Assembly: GCA_033439265.1 (NCBI GenBank)
Contig: JAVTVX010000019.1
Span: forward strand, 6,703,501-6,767,500
DNA: 64,000 nt
Source: Dillenia suffruticosa
Taxonomy: Eukaryota; Streptophyta; Magnoliopsida; Dilleniales; Dilleniaceae
Reading direction: 5' to 3'
Shown here: in pieces, positions 60,820-64,000 of the stretch
Numbering within the stretch: the stretch's first letter is position 1
How the letters are laid out: each line of letters opens with the position of its first letter
Translations under genes and position numbers: made by a program
Notes under the pieces: generated by a model
The model's input: the letters and a program-made list of their open reading frames with translations, nothing else
What the model was told of the DNA's origin: nothing
Database searches by the model: none

Positions 60820-61640
60820 GGGAGCCTAAATGATCCATGAGGCTTTTAAAAGTCCTACGAAAGACCATTGGTTGAAAGCCATAGAAAAAGAGATGAAGTC
60901 TATGAAAATCAATGGAGTCTGAGATTTAGTTGATTTTCTGTGGGAAGAAGGTCATTAGAAACAAGTGGATTCTCAAAATCAAGAGAAAGACTGATAGATT
61001 AGTGCAGAGGTATAAGGTTTATCTGGTAGCCAAAGTTACACTCAAACTAAGGGTATGGACTATGAAAAGACTTTCTTTCCAGTAGTCAAATTCACTTCGA
61101 TCCATTTACTTTTTTAGCAATTATTACAAACATGAATCTGGAGTTATATTAGATGAACATTAAAACCGCCTTATTAAACGGAGGTTTGGATAAGAAAATC
61201 TATATGGAGTAGCCATATGGCTTTGTTCCTATAGATCATGAGGATAATGCTTGTCAATTTCGAAAGTCGATATATGATCTTAACCAATAATCCAAACAAT
61301 GGTATCTGAGATTTCATGAAGAGCTGATATCTTATGGGTTGGTGATGATCGACAAGGATTACTGCGTGTGCCTAATAAGTTTTTTTTTTTGCTCATTTGT
61401 GATTATGTCCGTATATATGGATAATATTTTGTTAGTTGAAAACAACATAGAATATCTAATAACTATCAAAATATGGTTATCGTCGAGTTTTGATATAAAG
61501 GATATAGGTAAGATTCAGTTCATTCTCGAAGTTAGGATCCAGAGAGATCACACAACATGGGTGTTCGCTTTTCTATAAAAGTTTTATATTAGGAAGATTC
61601 TTGAACGTTTCAGATAAGTGATTGCAATCTCATAGATACT
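60820..61640 (+). pseudogene. copia reverse transcriptase (broken)
   Basis: KDHWLKAIEKEMKSMKINGV opens the domain. MNIKTALLNG-like and YMEXPYGFVP-like pieces follow, then the active site in YMDNILLVENNIEYL, where the usual YVDD reads YMDN. FDIKDIGKIQFILEVRIQRD follows. Stops and frameshifts are spread through it. Confidence 0.8.
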
Positions 61641-61789
61641 CCCATTATTAAAGGTGAAGGTCTGAGTTTTGACTGTGTTCTAAAACTAAGAAAAAAGTAA
61701 GAGAAATAAGTAGAATCCCTTATAACATTGCAGTGAGCAGTTTAATATATGCGATATTGTGTACATGATCAGACATTTGTTTTGCAATT

Positions 61790-62385
61790 GGTCTGGTGAG
61801 TAGATATCAATTGAATCCTAGAATGAGCTACTGAAAAATAGTGAAAAGGATTTTGAGATATTTCAAAATAACTGCAGACTTCTACTTGTGTTACAAAGGA
61901 GATAATTTGCGTCTTATTGGATATTCAGATACTGATTATGGCAGTGATCTGGATAGACACAAATCAACTTTAGGTTTTGCTGTCTTGCTGAATAATAGTG
62001 TTATATTTTGGAGTAGTAAGAAACAAATTTATGTATCTCTATTTACGATTAAGACTGAGTTTGTAGTATGCTCAGTAACAGTTCATGAGAGTATTTTGTT
62101 ATGGAGATTTCTAAATGATTTAGGGTTGTGACAGATAGTGAAGGTCAGTGATAATTTATTGTGATAATCAGACCACTATATTTACACCCAATACCCTAAG
62201 TATGACAGTATGGTCAAACATTTTGATGTCAAATACTATTTTGTGAGAGATATCATTGAGAAAGGTGAAATAACGATTAAGTACATTTTCACACACAATA
62301 TGGTGGTTGATTCCTTCACCAAACATATTACAAAAAATTCCATTATAGAATATAAAAAATCATTGGATTTACGTGTATTTTGATA
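61790..62385 (+). pseudogene. copia RNase H (broken)
   Basis: KRILRYFKITADFYLCYKG, IGYSDTDYGSDLDRHKSTLG (first Asp kept) and FWSSKKQIYVSL match the copia RNase H. TKTEFVV, where the usual motif is EAEYVA, is altered. The tail (CDNQTT, VRDIIEKGEI-like, then SFTKHI) continues past stops to about 62385. Confidence 0.8.
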
Positions 62386-63558
62386 TTTCACATTTCGTAG
62401 TAGATTGATATTTTGAATGTTATTATTATATATGACATATGCATATTATTCAATTATGTTTTGAGTTAATTTATTTATTGCATTTATTTATTATCATATA
62501 TATTTTGAGATGTGATGTGATAAAAAAGATATGTTAGGCAGACGAGGTCAACAGTCTCACACGAGTGATCTCACCTCTAGCTCTGAATAAGTAGAGATGA
62601 GATGGTTTTTAGGCGTAGGAGGATTTGAGAGTGGTCTTACTAGAGTATAAGTTGCCTTTGACACGTGTTCAAGATGATACCATATGCGATGTGACTAATA
62701 TGAACATACCCACATCCATATTGTCTGTAAGTAACTAAATTTGAAATCTCAGATATCACATGTGTTTAGTGACATTGTCTCTAAGGTACTCTGTTTGAGA
62801 TCTCTAAATAAAATCTTATGTACAGACTGAGTCATGTATTTACACAGTATTAGAAAAATCTAATATATACCCTTTTGAGAGATAGGGGAATAATACTGTG
62901 GTATGTGTTTCATACCGCGTGTAATAAATCGATCATGTGAGCTATTATATGAGATAGTAATATGATCTTGATTCCCATGTTTACTATGTGAGACCTGAGA
63001 CCCATTGGATGTGCCCAATAGTACCCTATTACTTTTGATTGTTTTTCGAAGTTTTGGTTCAGTATATGTTATTAGTCTACTTACTAATGGTCTGAAAGAT
63101 AATGAGATTTACGAGACAAATTTAGAAAAGTAACTAAGTTGAAATGGATAGAGTTTAGTAGAGAAAAGAAATACAATCGACATTACATTGTTGTATTATA
63201 TTCATCAGTCGATTTATTATGTTTATTTATATTGATATTCAAATATAATAGTGAATACATAGTCGAGAAACTATTGGGGATCACTTTCAATAAAAAAGTA
63301 GCTCGATGGATGTAATACATTGAGTTTGAAGTATAGCGAATTCTTTTTGTACTAACAGTGGATTCTTGATCATTCTAATAGATGCATTGAAAAGTCTTTG
63401 TTTGCAAGTGTACTCGCAGATCGCATGACACCAAATCCTGTATGAAATTCCAATAGGGTGATGTAAACGATCATATGAGTTGTGATTTTGTGACAGATGT
63501 AAAATACTCTTATATGCAAATAAGAGATATTAATAAAATATGCCTATGAGAAGTTTTT
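62386..63558 (+). other. copia 3' untranslated stretch
   Basis: There is no coding potential of note between RNase H and the right LTR. No envelope-like frame was seen. A purine-rich GAGAAG precedes the LTR, but a good polypurine tract is lacking. Confidence 0.45.
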
Positions 63559-64000
63559 TTTACCACTAATGAAATATTTTAATTTATTTTAAATATTCAA
63601 ATTAGGAATAATGGGTAGTTAACCCACTACCTACTACCCACTACCCACTACCCATTATCCCCACATCCCCAACTTCTCAATAACTTCTCCCTCTCTCTCT
63701 CAGATAGTGTCTTTGATTGATCTAATGGGAATTGAGAGAATTCTTCTGAGAGAGAGAAGAAAAATCCAACACATTTTGGTTGAGTGTGAGAGCATTAAGA
63801 AAATTTTGAGTAGGTAATTTTCTTTTATTCTTTTAATCATCGGATTGTAGGTTGAGGTGTTATGGTATAGTGGCGGTGGTTTGATTTCCTAATCACTATT
63901 TTAGTTGAGCGATCTGTTTAACCAATTTCACAGTTTGGATTTCGGAGACGTATATTGAGATACGACCCGAAAAATTTCGATCCATTTAATTTTGCAAATT
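63559..64000 (+). repeat. Right (3') LTR of the copia element, cut by the window edge
   Basis: Direct repeat of 52785-53201. It contains an ACTACCC-type short tandem run (about 63622-63655) that is absent in the left copy. Confidence 0.82.

Larger units (their letters stand above)
52785..64000 (+). mobile_element. Ty1/copia LTR retrotransposon (decayed, host to a nested gypsy relic; runs off the right edge)
   Basis: Direct repeats at 52785-53201 and 63559-64000 act as LTRs. A primer site follows the left one. Between them, on the plus strand, lie integrase, reverse transcriptase and RNase H remnants in the copia order, where integrase precedes reverse transcriptase. About 5.2 kb of a minus-strand Ty3/gypsy element (about 53515-58740) interrupts the leader/gag part. 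All frames contain stops. The right LTR is cut by the window edge about 12-15 bp before its expected end, so the flanking duplication cannot be checked. Confidence 0.85.

Overview
This window is nuclear DNA of a flowering plant, most likely a eudicot. It is AT-rich, its genes have many introns with GT..AG splice sites, and it is crowded with plant transposable elements. I cannot name the species. There are no operons, CRISPR arrays or intact tRNA/rRNA genes. Three host genes can be supported.

Host genes. (1) At the left edge, on the minus strand, lies the first exon of a TRICHOME BIREFRINGENCE-LIKE (PMR5N-domain) gene; the rest must lie beyond the left edge or be lost. (2) At 22524-24546, minus strand, is a complete six-exon gene for a 256-residue HSP20-like (alpha-crystallin domain) protein, with every splice junction consistent in phase. 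(3) At 34725-44699, plus strand, is a complete gene of eleven coding exons for a 495-residue triose-phosphate/nucleotide-sugar translocator-type membrane protein, including a 13-nt microexon.

Broken host genes. A UDP-glycosyltransferase fragment (about 8635-9001) keeps a degraded PSPG box. An S-domain (G-type lectin) receptor kinase relic (51756-52768) has lost everything between its lectin domain and kinase subdomain V.

Mobile elements, left to right: degenerate tRNA-type SINEs; a non-autonomous CACTA element (5455-8044, TSD ATT); an inverted-repeat element with a purine/pyrimidine core (about 9135-10143); a Ty3/gypsy retrotransposon of about 10.4 kb on the minus strand (10508-20928), complete in outline but with decayed genes; a second CACTA element (24873-26895, TSD TAT) just upstream of the HSP20-like gene; a solo LTR related to the gypsy LTRs (29032-31882, TSD AGATC) that split a 147-bp tandem repeat; a SINE with a perfect 11-bp TSD just upstream of the transporter gene; a LINE reverse-transcriptase relic (about 45080-45850); a recent 664-bp tandem duplication (46873-48184); a Mutator-like MITE (50937-51647) with a 10-bp TSD; and, from 52785 past the right edge, a decayed Ty1/copia element containing a truncated second Ty3/gypsy element.

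No novel cellular system is evident. The most interesting material is structural: the two CACTA relatives, which differ by a palindromic GC-rich block; two inverted-repeat elements that share a hairpin-like GA/CT core design; the solo LTR that reveals a tandem-repeat array; the microexon; and the internally deleted receptor kinase.
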